In this document: positions 41,501 through 50,970 of the stretch, one piece after another | How positions within the stretch are numbered: position 1 is the first letter of the stretch | Layout: each line of letters opens with the position of its first letter | DNA from: Melanocharis versteri | Taxonomy: Eukaryota; Chordata; Aves; Passeriformes; Melanocharitidae | DNA: 64,000 nt | Assembly: GCA_013397845.1 (NCBI GenBank) | Contig: VZTG01005436.1 | Coordinates: 1,855,638 to 1,919,637, forward strand | Direction: 5' to 3' | Translations under genes and position numbers: made by a program | Notes under the pieces: model-generated | The model's input: the letters and a program-made list of their open reading frames with translations, nothing else | The model's database searches: none | What the model was told of the DNA's origin: nothing

Positions 41501-44500
41501 GGCTGCCTTCCAGCTTTGTCCTAAGAATTTCAGAGAACTTAATAATCAGGAGCTATATGGTTTAGTCTCTTTAAAAATAAAATAAAGAAACTTAGCTTTC
41601 TTTTTGGCCTGACTTAGCTACATTTGACGTCACATGGTGTCTTTTTGTTTTAAGCGTTCGTTTTAAACATTGAAAAGAGGACATTATATAACTTCATGTG
41701 TTTTCATTCTCCTTGAAATTACATACCTAAAATTTAAAAATTCCTAAAAAATAATACATTCATAACTCTTTTGACTTCTTGTCCTTCCATTATTTTATAC
41801 TTGTTTACTAAGTCTGTAGTCTGATAAATCCTCAAATTTGTATATGGACACTGAGGAAAATGTAGCCTCAATCATGAATGTGTTTTTGGGTGTCTACCAC
41901 ACAAGTAAGAAATGAAAAATACATATTTAAGAACAGGTGATTTTCATCTTTCCATTAGTAGGAAAATGGAAATTATTTTCCTTAAGGCCTATTTTGCTTT
42001 TTCTTTTAGGTATGGTTGTGGCCAGGTCAAGTGACTCAGTTGCCAATCTGGCCTGCTGAAACTAACTCAGGGTGAAGTGTTACTTCTCTCGTAAAAAGCA
42101 GGCTTTTATTTGGAAAACTGGCATAACTCTTAGTGTTCTTTAATACTTAAGGCTTTAGAAACAATCTTCCAAACAGAGTACAGTACTGTTGGGAAATGAG
42201 TGAGGTGATTTTGGAACTCAGGCTAGATATTGATTACTGTTTGGTGAACTTTCCCTTTCATTCTGTTGTCACATTACTGTAAGTATCTCCAGGGAAAGAC
42301 ATCTGCCCATAACCTACTCTGTTGCTTCCTCTGAGAGTCTGCAAAGGGAAATTCTTTAATTTGTTTCTACTTCAGAGAGACAACCAAAAATCATAGTTAC
42401 ACTTGTGTTTTTAATTATCTGCAAGTTAATAAGCAGTGCTTTAAGTTTAAAAAAAAAAAGGGAAAGCTGTAAGTGGGAACCTGACTCTTACAGTAAGTGT
42501 AGTTAGAGAACAAGTCAGAATCTGCTTGTGGCAATCTGAGCTAAGCAGAGGAACTGTTTTTCCTTGTTTACCTATGGTTTAAGCTGTGCTCAAAGAGCAA
42601 ATTTATATGGCCAGTACCTTTGGCACTGGGAAACCAGAGCAGCTGCTTAGCTACAGTAGCTGTAGGTGATTACCTTATAATAACTGGAGGGGTTTGAGTC
42701 ATCATTAACATTTGAGAGACCTCCCTGTCATCACTTCCCTCACACTCCTCAGCTAATTTTAGGTTTTTGTGTTTTGACAAAATGAAGGTATGTGTGATTT
42801 CTGCAGGTGTTAATGTTTTAACCAATATTTTGAGCTAATACATGGTGTCCTGTGCATTTCCAAAAGGATCCCTGCCAACTGGGGTGAAGCTTGACAATTT
42901 CTGTAGAGCAGTCTGCTTTGCATTCTTGACTAATCCTTGCAGTCTCAGTGTACACTGAGGAAGGCCATTGACTTCTGTTGAAGTCCTGCAAATAAAGCTT
43001 GGGACTGACTACCCCTGCAACAGTATGGGCATGAGTAGATGGAATAAGACTTGTTGCTTCTCATTCTGCTCTTCAGAAAGGAAAGCAAAGAGAAAGAAAT
43101 CAATCCCAATTCTGGTTTTTCTAGCACAGATGAATCCCATGTCAGCAGACTGAGAACAGATGGATGTAACTACACCTGCTGTGTATTTGTCCAGTTTATG
43201 AAGAAGAATTTGGTGGTGTCACTTGGTGCAAAAATAAACCGATGTGTTAGAACATGGTCATAGAAAAACATTCTGGTGTTTTTCCTCAGAGGTCCTGTTA
43301 CATGATGAATTTGTCACATTGCTTTCTGTAATGCTTTGTATTTTTTCGTTGTACATTTGATTACCTATGCTGACTGAGGACTGCTGTGTGGTAAATGCCA
43401 GCAATGGCTACCCAAAAGTCTCATGTTCGAGATCAGACCCTTTATACATAGAGAAATGCAAAGTATTAGTTCTTAATGAAGATACATTGAACTTGCTTGG
43501 CTGCCCACTGGTAAACCTTTCTTTGCCCCATACTACGTTTATATCTATATATGTGCAGCATTGATGTGCATGACTGAAGTTGTTTGCTTGGCTTGCTATT
43601 CCAAAGGATTAAAATAAACCTCTGTGTGTGTCAAGGTGAGGGGATGAATGTAAATACCAGAGGCAGTTGGGCTGCTTTAATAATCCTCATTTACCCATTT
43701 CTCCATCTTCACTAAGCTTGCGAATCTATGTGTATTTTTCCAGTAGCATGCCAAGGTGTTCTTTATGTGGTTTAGCACAGTTGGATAGAAATGCTGCTGA
43801 GCTGCATTTCCGGAAGGGACTCTGTGGCAGAAGGGAACCTGAGAATATAGTCAGAGACAGTTATCTTTAAAGACATTAGTGTGGGGAAGAGCAGTGGTAA
43901 ATGCTTACTTTAAAAATAAACAGCCCTGTGTTTCACTTCAGTTAAACAGAACAAATTGCTCTTAAGGTCTTTGTTGTAAAGTATGGTGTTAAAGCAGTGC
44001 ATTAGCATAAAAGGATTTTAAATCTTTGAACAATAATGATGATGTCCAGAATTTGCTTGTAAGGAGAGTAACTTATTTTTTGAGAAGTAATTTTATCCTG
44101 TTTACAGTACTTAACTCTCTAGTGCCCAACTAGTCATGCAGTCTGTAGATTATCTTTTTTTGTCTAATTTATATAAATGTTCTCTTTTGTAGCTATTTTT
44201 ATATCAGATTCTTCGTGGTTTGGCATACTGTCATAGGAGAAAGGTGTTACATCGAGATTTGAAGCCGCAAAATCTACTGATTAATGAGAAAGGAGAACTG
44301 AAGCTTGCAGACTTTGGTATGGCCGAAATTACTCTGTAACAAATATTTTTTTCTCTCAGCAAAGGAAACTCATTTTTCCTTATTAAGGAGAAATGAGTAC
44401 ATTGGGTCTGTAGTGAATTTGGGTGTTCTCAAATGGAAAATGAAAGTCAGCCTTTTACAGGGTGTAAGTAATCAGTGATACCTCTGTAGGTAATACTGTC

Positions 44501-47500
44501 ACTCGACTTGCAATTTGAAAGTAGTCTTACAGCTTCCTATGAAATTGATACTTAGTCAAATCCTTAAGGTGGAGCTCATGTTGCTTCTCCTAACACTCCA
44601 CAGTCACTCTAACAGGGCAGGGTAACCATGACAGAAGACAAGAAGGGTTTGTTCATGTGCTAAATCATCAGGTCTTGCACTATCATTGATACTCCAAGTT
44701 CCTTAGGATTTACAGTAGAGTGGGGCATTCATATTTTCCCGTTGCCTTCTGTGTCTGGAAGATCCTTTGACAGTTGTGCTCTGTGCCTCTGATTTTACCC
44801 CAGCTGTGTGAATGAAAGTTGCTCAGAAAATTGCATCTAACATGATAGACCTGAATTTTATTGAAGATTTTGCTGACAAATTGACAGTGTTAGGATGGGA
44901 AACCCCTGCTGATCCAACACTGATTTGGTCTGTTTCTACCATTTAGTTATTTGTTTGTTGCCTTCTGCCTTTTGCAATGTAATTTTCCAGAAACAGTGTA
45001 GAAGGTTTTTGCAGCAGGGAGGTGTTGTATCTATCTAATGCTATACGGATTTAATGAAATTTACAGGATTAGTCTAGGTTTTGATCTGTTTACCTTTCTT
45101 CTGTGCTTAAAAATGCTGACTGAGATTGTTGTAAATACCAAAAGGCAATCACAAGTTGTAGAAATCTATTTATTAGGGCCTTAAATTACATGAAGAGAAG
45201 GTATTTAGCAAGTAAAACAAGGTCTTAAAAATAGTTTGTCAATTTCATACGAAAAGGATTTCAGCAAGCTGTACATGACTCTTCATTTCCCTTTCCATCA
45301 AGGATTAGCAAGAGCGAAGTCTGTTCCTACAAAGACTTACTCCAATGAAGTTGTCACATTATGGTACAGACCACCTGATGTTCTCCTTGGATCTTCAGAA
45401 TATTCAACTCAAATTGACATGTGGTTTGTATAGCTTTGTCTAATTTAAATTTTTGTTCTGAGTCAAGTTGAAAAAATGTAAACTTTGCTGTTAAATAGTA
45501 ACATTCAAATACTCAACCTTTGAGTTTTTGTAGGCTACAGATGAGTTAGATTTTTGGGGAAAGGATTGGTAGACTGGGAAGATGCTATTAGTCCTCTCTG
45601 AAAATGCAGAATACTTTTTTATTGCTCAGAGTAAGCAAGCATTAGGCCCACAGTATTGGCAGAAACGAAGCCGCCTTCTCCTAATGACAGGGTAATGTGG
45701 TATTTTACCATGAATTTTAATAAAATTGATTAACTCAACATCTGAAGGAAGAGGATATAATATGACACAGGTTTTGTTTAGTTCTCAACAGCTTTTTTGT
45801 TGCCACACATCTTCCTAAATATTTTAATAGCAGTGTGTGGCTAATAACCAGTAATTTGTTTTAATTGAAGAGAAATTCCAGAAGTCTTTATGAGCTGAAA
45901 TTGCACCATTATTTCTGCTTTATCTTTTTCTCTGTCTTTATAAAGGGGCGTCGGATGCATATTTTTTGAAATGGCATCAGGAAGGCCTCTTTTTCCTGGT
46001 TCAACTGTTGAAGATGAACTGCACTTAATTTTCAGACTTCTTGGTAAACAGATACTTTTAACTGTAATGTTAACGCACCATGTTTGTATGAGAACTGTAG
46101 ATCTTTTATCTCGGAACAGTATTATTTATTGCATTGTAATCAAGGTTATGAAAAATGGTTCAGCTGAGTGTACAGCTGAGTTTGCACAACAGAGACTTAT
46201 TGAATGATTTTTGCCCTTTCTCCTTTAAATTACAGGATTAAATGCTTTTTTATGTCAAAGTTGTTTGTTTCTATTTTTAAAGTTGAATTTGTTACTGCTT
46301 CTAAATGCAGGAACTCCATGTCAAGAAACGTGGCCAGGCATTTCTTCCAGTGATGAATTTAGAAACTACAACTTCCCTAAGTATAAACCACAACCTCTTA
46401 TCAACCATGCACCAAGGTACTTTGTGTTTTATTAGTAGAAAATATGCATCCCTGTGGCTTTGCGTATTCCTAGGTGGGAATGCATTTCCGAGTACAATCT
46501 GCCACTGAATGGTGTAAAACTATTCATCACTTGTGTTATTGTGGGCAGATGATAATGCAAAGCAGAACCTGGTACTATGTGACTGCTTCCTCTAATATCA
46601 TTCTAGGTACCACAGCTCCTTAATGACCTGTGGAACAATAAACTCCGATTAGTAATGTCTCCATAGTAGGAGAATTCACACAGCATTTCCAAAAGAACAC
46701 AAATTCTCTTCTGGTTGTATACTAGACCCAGGCCATTTGTTAAAACGGCCTGATTTCCTTGAGTGGTTTCTTGTAATCATTTTAAAACCATAATGAGGAA
46801 GATGAAGGGTCTGTGCAGTTATTATAAATAAACTTACAAAGAAGAAGATCTAACATTATGTCCCTCTAGTAAATGAGTAGTATTAAGCTTAAAAGAAATA
46901 ATTTTAAAAATTCAAATAAATTATCCAGGTCAACCTAGTAAATGACAATCCAAACTAAGGATTTGTGTGTCCCCAGTGTTTCCCAAGTAGTCTTGTTCTG
47001 AGATATTAGGACTCACATGTATTCACATTAACATGAATAAATGTTGTTTAGGTGAAAGCATTTCCATGTTTAGATACAATTTTCAGGCTTGATATAATTT
47101 AATTAAGTCAGTTCCTCTGCAGTTTTACTTCCGTAAATACAATTCAATAACTGTTTCAATTTTTAAAAATATTTTTATTTTTAGGCTAGACACGGAAGGA
47201 ATTGAATTGATAGCGAAGTTCCTTCAAGTAAGATGTGTTTTGTGGCTCTGCTTTATAAAAGTGCAAGTTTTGAGTTTATATATATTATGTACAAAATGTA
47301 TTTGAATCCAAAGTATTTAGATCTGTCTCAAAGTGGAATGTGTAGCTGAGTCTGTAGTGGATGACAGATGTGGGAAGAAGCCAGTGTAGTGTGAGAATCA
47401 AAAAACTGATGCTTGCTCTTTTTTTCCCCCGAATTGATTCCTTCTCTTAATACCTTTTATAAAAATAAAAATAAAAACTAAATCTCTTGTGAAATACGGT

Positions 47501-48946
47501 ATTAAACCAGAACTTTTAAATACAAATGCTAAATTTCTTTAATGATAAACTGAGTTTAGTACCAGAGAAGGAGTTACTGAGGTGGGATATTACTCCTTGA
47601 TGTTGCAACTGTATTCAAAAGCTGAAGTGGTATGTGGGTTTAATCTTTGAATCTGTATTAAAAATGAGCTAGAAGCAAGATGGAAGGCCAACTCCTGCAT
47701 CTTTGAGTAGAGGCAGCACTGTAACTTATTTGTGTACAGCTTTTTAAATGTCTGCATCCTTGTCCAGAATTGCACAGATGCCAAGCAGGAGACATCTAAT
47801 CATTGTACCATCTATAAATAAAGATTAGGTGTAGTTATGACCTGCATCCATTTGCAGAAGTTGTTTTTACTATTTTAGCAATCTTACTACATGTCGGCAG
47901 TACTGATTCTGATAAAACGTTAAGATTGTCATGTGTGAAATGAAAGTAATGAAAAAGAATTGTCCTAGTGAATTATGGGAAATATTTAGCAAATAGAACT
48001 CTTTCTCCTTTTGATGAAATCACTTGATGCAAAGAGATTTTTAATGGAAACCAACACACTTATGTTCTTTTATATTGATAGTATGAATCAAAGAAGAGAA
48101 TTTCAGCAGAAGAGGCCATGAAACATGCATACTTCAGAAGTCTTGGAACAAGAATACACACTCTCCCTGAAAGTAAGAGGAGTAGTAAAGGAGTAGTAGC
48201 AGAGCATTGTTAAGATAGTGCATTAAAGCTAAGTACATTGTGTAAGGAAAAACTCTCTAATCTATTAAAGAAGTCTGATATCTAGTGACTTAAATATTTG
48301 TGAATTGGAAACATTTTTTTAATCTAAACTGTATAATTAAGAATATAATTTTGGTCAGTAAAACATAGTTTTTCATTTGTATATGAATTAATTTCTTTGT
48401 TACATTTCAGGTGTTTCAATATTCAGTCTAAAAGAGATTCAGTTGCAAAAAGACCCTGGCTTTCGAAATTCCACGTACCCAGAGACCGGTATGGAAAGCT
48501 TTATATTTTCTCATGCTTGCTAAAAGAGTGCTGTGCCAGAGGCATTTGGAATTGAAAAATGCTTTGTTAAATTGGTTTGTGTAAATGTACTGAAAAACAA
48601 ATACAGAATGATTTACTGAGATTCCAGTAGAGACATATAAGCTAAGTGCACAGAAAGGTGTGAGTTTTACTAGGGATGGTCAGGGACTGTGAAGGTGAGA
48701 ACATTTTGGAGTTTCAAACCAGTACTGTGTGGGGGTGAATGGTGGCAAAGTGAAAAACCAGTGCAGTGAGTGCAGTTAAAAGAAAGATGCTGGTGCTGGT
48801 TGAAGCACAGAGGTGTTGCCTTGAAGTAGGGTGAAGATCTGGATTATAACTTAATACTCGGTTGTGTGAACGCTTCGGTTTCTTACCATGGTCCATGTTG
48901 TGTTGCAGGACATGGGAAGAACAGAAGGCAGAGCATGCTTTTCTAA
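11418..48946 (+). CDS. CDK17: CDK17 (PCTAIRE-2) cyclin-dependent kinase, 15 of 16 coding exons, 5' partial
   Basis: Serine/threonine kinase of the PCTAIRE group (CDK16-18), which as a family works with cyclin Y-type partners and is prominent in post-mitotic and neuronal cells. Coding exons: 11418-11582, 17735-17868, 34006-34131, 38038-38094, 40039-40153, 40689-40783, 41417-41479, 44193-44316, 45303-45423, 45946-46043, 46311-46416, 47185-47227, 48082-48172, 48411-48488, 48909-48946. All introns are GT-AG and all junction phases agree. Joined, they give 483 full residues after a split Glu codon; if that is residue 40 the total is 523, the length I recall for human CDK17. Using that numbering: basic phospho-rich N-region with RRISME (S137), KRLSLP (S146) and RRASL (S180); kinase domain about 192-473 with glycine loop GEGTYATVYKG (199-209), K221, PCTAIRE helix 232-238, HRD 311-313, DFG 331-333; C-terminus GHGKNRRQSMLF. 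The residue at the CDK2 T160 position is Ser346 (TYSNEVV). The wording of the N-terminal exon separates it from CDK16 and CDK18. The first coding exon and promoter are outside the window. Confidence 0.97.
12814..12918 (-). mobile_element. CR1 LINE fragment, 3' end, antisense to CDK17
   Basis: About 105 bp matching the very common avian CR1 3' segment read in reverse: tcatggaatcacagaatgg, then ggaagggacctcaaagatca and ccatgggcagggacaccttc. The sense strand of the element is the minus strand, with the 3' terminus at the low-coordinate end. It is 5' truncated, as most CR1 copies are. Confidence 0.93.
16969..17004. repeat. TA/TG low-complexity tract
   Basis: An alternating tatatatgtatgtgtatata-type run of about 36 bp. 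Confidence 0.8.
17735..17868 (+). CDS. CDK17: CDK17 coding exon: residues 95-139
   Basis: The acceptor is tttttaag. It completes Asp95, then encodes IVHENLKMGSDGESDQASGT, an acidic Ser-rich linker, and ends in NRIHRRISME before donor gtaattc. RRISM is a basophilic phosphorylation site (Ser137), conserved in the PCTAIRE family. Confidence 0.96.
19442..19464. other. Perfect 10-bp inverted repeat with 3-nt loop
   Basis: TCATTGACTG and CAGTCAATGA flank GCT. It contains two AP-1-like half-sites (TGACT and AGTCA) in mirror arrangement. Confidence 0.7.
24349..24466. repeat. A/C-rich low-complexity tract
   Basis: About 118 bp made almost only of A and C (aaaaccaaacaaaaaaacc-like units, ending in four CAAA repeats). 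It is either the decayed A-rich tail of a retroposed sequence or simple-repeat expansion. I see no target-site duplication or recognisable body next to it. Confidence 0.85.
29780..30205 (+). mobile_element. Decayed endogenous retrovirus LTR remnant (avian type)
   Basis: A GC-rich block inside an AT-rich intron. Its order of landmarks matches a widespread bird LTR family that I know by sight: gacagccgacccaactggcc, a purine-rich aggagggaggaaggaggaca, ggcatttgtcttcc, then ctttccctattaaactgcc followed by a caacccac-like run (here acacccacaagtctcc). ATTAAA in the last block can serve as the LTR poly(A) signal if the plus strand is the sense strand. The element is truncated at its ends and diverged. 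No gag, pol or env sequence is visible, so this is probably a solo LTR fragment. Several 60-126-codon ORFs overlapping here are frames through it, not genes. Confidence 0.7.
34006..34131 (+). CDS. CDK17: CDK17 coding exon: residues 140-181
   Basis: The acceptor is atttgctgcag. It encodes DLNKRLSLPADIRIPDGYLE and onward to MSRRSRRASL, with donor gtaagt. KRLSLP and RRASL (Ser180) are candidate regulatory sites; the equivalent RRxSL serine of CDK16 is reported to control cyclin Y binding. The exon is more GC-rich than its surroundings, which makes it stand out between two long AT-rich introns. Confidence 0.97.
34132..38037 (+). other. CDK17: CDK17 intron, 3.9 kb
   Basis: AT-rich with no recognisable repeat or RNA gene. 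A tandem 8-mer (ttcacatg twice, near 37172) is the only local repetition noticed. Confidence 0.8.
38038..38094 (+). CDS. CDK17: CDK17 coding exon: residues 182-200 (start of kinase domain)
   Basis: Small 57-bp exon, phase 0 at both ends, encoding SEIGFGKMETYIKLEKLGE. The acceptor is ttcattgcag and the donor gtatgt. It ends inside the glycine-rich ATP loop, which is completed by the next exon. Confidence 0.97.
38095..40038 (+). other. CDK17: CDK17 intron, 1.9 kb, mostly CR1
   Basis: About a third of it is the CR1 element at 38818-39456. A GC-richer stretch at 38450-38800 next to it has no identity that I can support. Confidence 0.85.
38818..39456 (-). mobile_element. CR1 LINE remnant, about 640 bp, antisense to CDK17
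   Basis: A long match to the 3' part of an avian CR1 read in reverse. Landmarks in order are ttgtcctatctgttgttacc, gggagaagaggctgatgctc, gttgtagagagctgtaagat, ccagctccctgagctgctcc, ccaggatgccattggccttt, gcatggggttgttgtgaccc and cagcctgtccagatcccttt. The sense strand is minus, 3' end at the low coordinate. The reading frames through it (for example minus 39027-39374) are interrupted CR1 sequence, not host coding. It shows small deletions, so it is an old, dead copy. Confidence 0.95.
40039..40153 (+). CDS. CDK17: CDK17 coding exon: residues 201-238, ATP lysine and PCTAIRE helix
   Basis: Begins GTYATVYKGRSKLTENLV. It contains the ATP-anchoring lysine (ALKEI, K221) and the family signature PCTAIRE (232-238) whose final Glu is the helix-C glutamate. 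The acceptor is tttcatag. The donor GTGGTAAC is weaker than its neighbours, but the only phase that joins to the next exon uses it. Confidence 0.97.
40154..40688 (+). other. CDK17: CDK17 intron, 535 bp
   Basis: Nothing beyond ordinary AT-rich intron sequence with a long pyrimidine tract (ttctttctattctctcttgcag) before the acceptor. Confidence 0.85.
40689..40783 (+). CDS. CDK17: CDK17 coding exon: residues 239-270
   Basis: Encodes VSLLKDLKHANIVTLHDIVH to LTLVFEYL, covering strands beta-4 and beta-5 and the hinge of the kinase N-lobe. The acceptor is tctcttgcag and the donor gtaagtg. Confidence 0.97.
40784..41416 (+). other. CDK17: CDK17 intron, 633 bp
   Basis: Ordinary intron sequence; nothing else seen. 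Confidence 0.85.
41417..41479 (+). CDS. CDK17: CDK17 coding exon: residues 271-291
   Basis: A 63-bp phase-0 exon beginning DKDLKQYMDDCGNIMSMHNV and ending in Lys; start of the C-lobe (helix D). The acceptor is tttgatag and the donor gtgagt. Confidence 0.97.
41480..44192 (+). other. CDK17: CDK17 intron, 2.7 kb
   Basis: Holds one full palindromic cAMP-response-element match (TGACGTCA, 41625-41632). No repeat or RNA gene was recognised. Confidence 0.8.
41625..41632. promoter_or_regulatory. CRE-type palindrome TGACGTCA
   Basis: Exact consensus binding site for CREB/ATF dimers, inside a CDK17 intron far from any promoter. It contains a CpG, which is rare in this intron. Function is unproven. Confidence 0.25.
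44193..44316 (+). CDS. CDK17: CDK17 coding exon: residues 292-333, catalytic loop and DFG
   Basis: Encodes LFLYQILRGLAYCHRRKVLH, then RDLKPQNLLINEKGELKLAD and F plus the first base of Gly. Catalytic Asp313 (HRD), Lys315, Asn318 and metal-binding Asp331 of DFG are all intact, so the kinase is predicted to be active. The donor is gtatgg. Confidence 0.97.
44317..45302 (+). other. CDK17: CDK17 intron, 986 bp
   Basis: Ordinary intron sequence. It interrupts the DFG glycine codon. Confidence 0.85.
45303..45423 (+). CDS. CDK17: CDK17 coding exon: residues 333-373, activation segment
   Basis: Encodes GLARAKSVPTKTYSNEVVTL, then WYRPPDVLLGSSEYSTQIDM and two bases of Trp. TYSNE places Ser346 where cell-cycle CDKs have the CAK threonine, a PCTAIRE-family trait. 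The donor GTTTGT is non-optimal; the acceptor is tttccatcaag. Confidence 0.97.
45424..45945 (+). other. CDK17: CDK17 intron, 522 bp
   Basis: Ordinary intron sequence with a weak GTTTGT donor and a good pyrimidine tract before the acceptor. Confidence 0.85.
45946..46043 (+). CDS. CDK17: CDK17 coding exon: residues 373-406
   Basis: Encodes GVGCIFFEMASGRPLFPGST and on to IFRLL plus one base of Gly, covering helices F and G. The acceptor is ctttataaag and the donor gtaaac. Confidence 0.97.
46311..46416 (+). CDS. CDK17: CDK17 coding exon: residues 406-441
   Basis: Begins GTPCQETWPGISSSDEFRNY and continues NFPKYKPQPLINHAP. This CDK insert region is the least conserved part of the catalytic domain: from memory the human protein has Ser rather than Cys after TP and NEEF rather than SDEF. 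The acceptor is taaatgcag and the donor gtactt. Confidence 0.96.
46417..47184 (+). other. CDK17: CDK17 intron, 768 bp
   Basis: Ordinary intron sequence; nothing else seen. Confidence 0.85.
47185..47227 (+). CDS. CDK17: CDK17 coding exon: residues 441-455
   Basis: A 43-bp micro-exon encoding RLDTEGIELIAKFLQ. The acceptor is tttttag and the donor gtaaga. It is too short to stand out as an ORF but is required to keep the frame. Confidence 0.96.
47228..48081 (+). other. CDK17: CDK17 intron, 854 bp
   Basis: Ordinary intron sequence; nothing else seen. Confidence 0.85.
48082..48172 (+). CDS. CDK17: CDK17 coding exon: residues 456-486, end of kinase domain
   Basis: Encodes YESKKRISAEEAMKHAYFRS then LGTRIHTLPE plus one base of Ser. 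It contains the C-lobe ISAEEAMKHAYF helix that closes CDK catalytic domains. The acceptor is attgatag and the donor gtaagag. Confidence 0.97.
48411..48488 (+). CDS. CDK17: CDK17 coding exon: residues 486-512
   Basis: Encodes SVSIFSLKEIQLQKDPGFRN then STYPET plus one base of Gly, the C-terminal extension shared by PCTAIRE kinases. The acceptor is tacatttcag and the donor gtatgg. Confidence 0.97.
48489..48908 (+). other. CDK17: CDK17 last intron, 420 bp
   Basis: Ordinary intron sequence. It splits the Gly512 codon just before the short terminal coding exon. Confidence 0.85.
48909..48946 (+). CDS. CDK17: CDK17 terminal coding exon: residues 512-523 and stop
   Basis: The acceptor is gtgttgcag. 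It completes Gly512 and encodes HGKNRRQSMLF followed by TAA at 48944-48946. RRQSM is a basophilic phosphosite-like motif. The 3' UTR continues directly from here. Confidence 0.97.
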
Positions 48947-50598
48947 AGGGGGCAGTGCAGAGTCAAGCCCAAGCCTATCCTGTCGCTCAAGGACTCGGAT
49001 CCAAAGGCAGTGCTCTCTGTTGGTGGACTTGGAATCGCAGTTTGTCTACACTGTCCTCTTAACAGTGGAGTCTTTTTATTTCCAACCTGCAAATTATGTT
49101 TTTATATTTGTTGTCACAGTGTGACAATTTTTTGTACAGTTGGTTTTAAGGTCTCCTCTGCCACTAGAGCCAGTAGGTTACAGCTGTTGATGTAACTGTA
49201 GCTGCAATTTTTGTGCAGGACTGAGAAACACAGTGCATTATTTATTGCGGAATCATTGCTGCTAAATAACTACTGTCTGTATAGTTAACACAACAGTTCC
49301 ATGCCTGAAGAAGTTGCAATGGCTTTATAATATGTGAATGCATCTGTTTCTCTTGATAAAATGTTCTACTGCTGCGGGGTTTTTTTGTATTTCTTAAAAC
49401 TGCAGTGTTTCCTGGAATGTAAACATAGCTTTGCTTGGCTATAGGTGAGCCATCTTTAATGCTCTAAGTTCCTGGCACTTAATTCCTTATTTAACATTGG
49501 AAGTATGTGTTGAAATAGTTGAAAAATTATAATGCATATTATGTTTTTTGAAAAGCACATGGTGTGAAGGTTGATTCAAACAAGTGAAAAGTAACTTTGA
49601 TTTGCTCTCAGATCCTATGTTAGTTATTGGTAAATTAGAGCACGGAGGCTGGATGTTTTGTCAGGCTTACTCCAGCATAACATATTTGCACATTATTGTG
49701 CATATGGGGCCTGCAGAAACAATAACTTTTTTACCTTGTTTTTAACTTACAAATACAAATAGTAAAAAGACAATTCATATATGTTGGACCCTAGCTTACT
49801 TTTCATTACAGAGGAACAAGACAACTAATTACACAAACATGGGAATAATGTCACACTTTTCCCACCTTGTTGCTCTCCCATTTGTGCATTATTCACTTGA
49901 AATCAACTGGAAAGATGCAAGTTTGTACTTGAGAAGAACTCACTATGCTACAGAGCTTTTACAGTGGGAACTTAGAGAGTTTTTTCAGATCTTAGATGTT
50001 ACCTGTGTTCCAGAGATAGTAAACATATTACTACTATGCTTATGCATCTCAGTGAGTATCATAAGTACACCCTTGGTGATGGTTACAGTATTTTTAAGCA
50101 TTTGTGTTCACCTTTATGAACCTATTTGTTTAGTGCATCTTAAAGAGACTGTAAATCTTTATTGGTATATTTTGAAATGGTCATGTAAATCTTTGGCTGG
50201 TATATCATGAAAATAGTCATAGGTAACTTAATTTTTCCTGACATTCACTGTAAAACGTTCAGGGGTCCTACCATTTCTGTTCAGGAAATCTTGTAGTTTA
50301 TTGTTATTTAACAGTATTAAGTGAATTTTTGTATATTTCATTTTAACTTTATTTGTGAATAGTGATTGTGGCATGTTTGGGGGTGTTTTATTAATATTAC
50401 ATCGATACTAGTAAATTTGAATTGGGATTTTTTTTTTATTTTATTTTCTGGAAGAGAGAAGTTCATGTGTAATGGTGACTATTGGACCACTACTGCTTTT
50501 CAGCATTTGTAAACCGGTTTTACGTTAAATCTTGTAGACCTAACAAACTGCTGTTATTTCTAACTGACCGACCTGTATTAATATTGTACTTTTGAAAG

Positions 50599-50604
50599 TA
50601 TAAA
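50599..50604 (+). promoter_or_regulatory. Candidate proximal CDK17 poly(A) signal (TATAAA variant)
   Basis: A TATAAA hexamer in a very AT-rich stretch, followed within 10-35 nt by GT-rich sequence (ttatgtgg, then tttggttttgtttt), the usual arrangement for a cleavage site. The hexamer is a variant rather than the canonical one. Confidence 0.35.
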
Positions 50605-50727
50605 TATTATGTGGAATTCTTTGGTTTTGTTTTGAAATTTATAATAACAAAAGCCCTGTGTTGTTAAAAATACAGACTAAGTGAACTTGCAGTTCTTGGG
50701 GCATTGTTGGCAGTGTTTAGCAAGGTC

Positions 50728-50970
50728 CGTGTGTTGTGGGAGCCCCCAAGGTCACCTTTGGCCGCTCCTTTAGTCCATTCAGAGCAGAAGCAGTGGCAGT
50801 GAAAGTGGCGTGGCTCATCCGTGGCTGAGGCTGCTGGGGACCTCGGTAGCGTGGTGCAGAGTGTCGCTGCTGTGAGCCAGCCCTGCGTGTCACACGGCCT
50901 GGGGCCGTAACGCGAGGCTGGACGCGCGCAGGGCCCCCCGATCCCAGCGTGAGCGCTACGGCTGTGGCAG
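50728..50970. other. CpG-dense, GC-rich patch in or just past the CDK17 3' UTR
   Basis: I count 19 CpG dinucleotides in about 243 bp, including gacgcgcgc and taacgcgagg, in a region where CpG is otherwise very rare. There is no long ORF and no recognisable repeat. It sits about 1.8 kb past the CDK17 stop codon. Confidence 0.75.

Noticed and set aside
49839..50210. Separate gene downstream of CDK17
   Set aside because: It has no promoter, splice or family evidence and lies in a 3' UTR; kept only as a low-interest finding.
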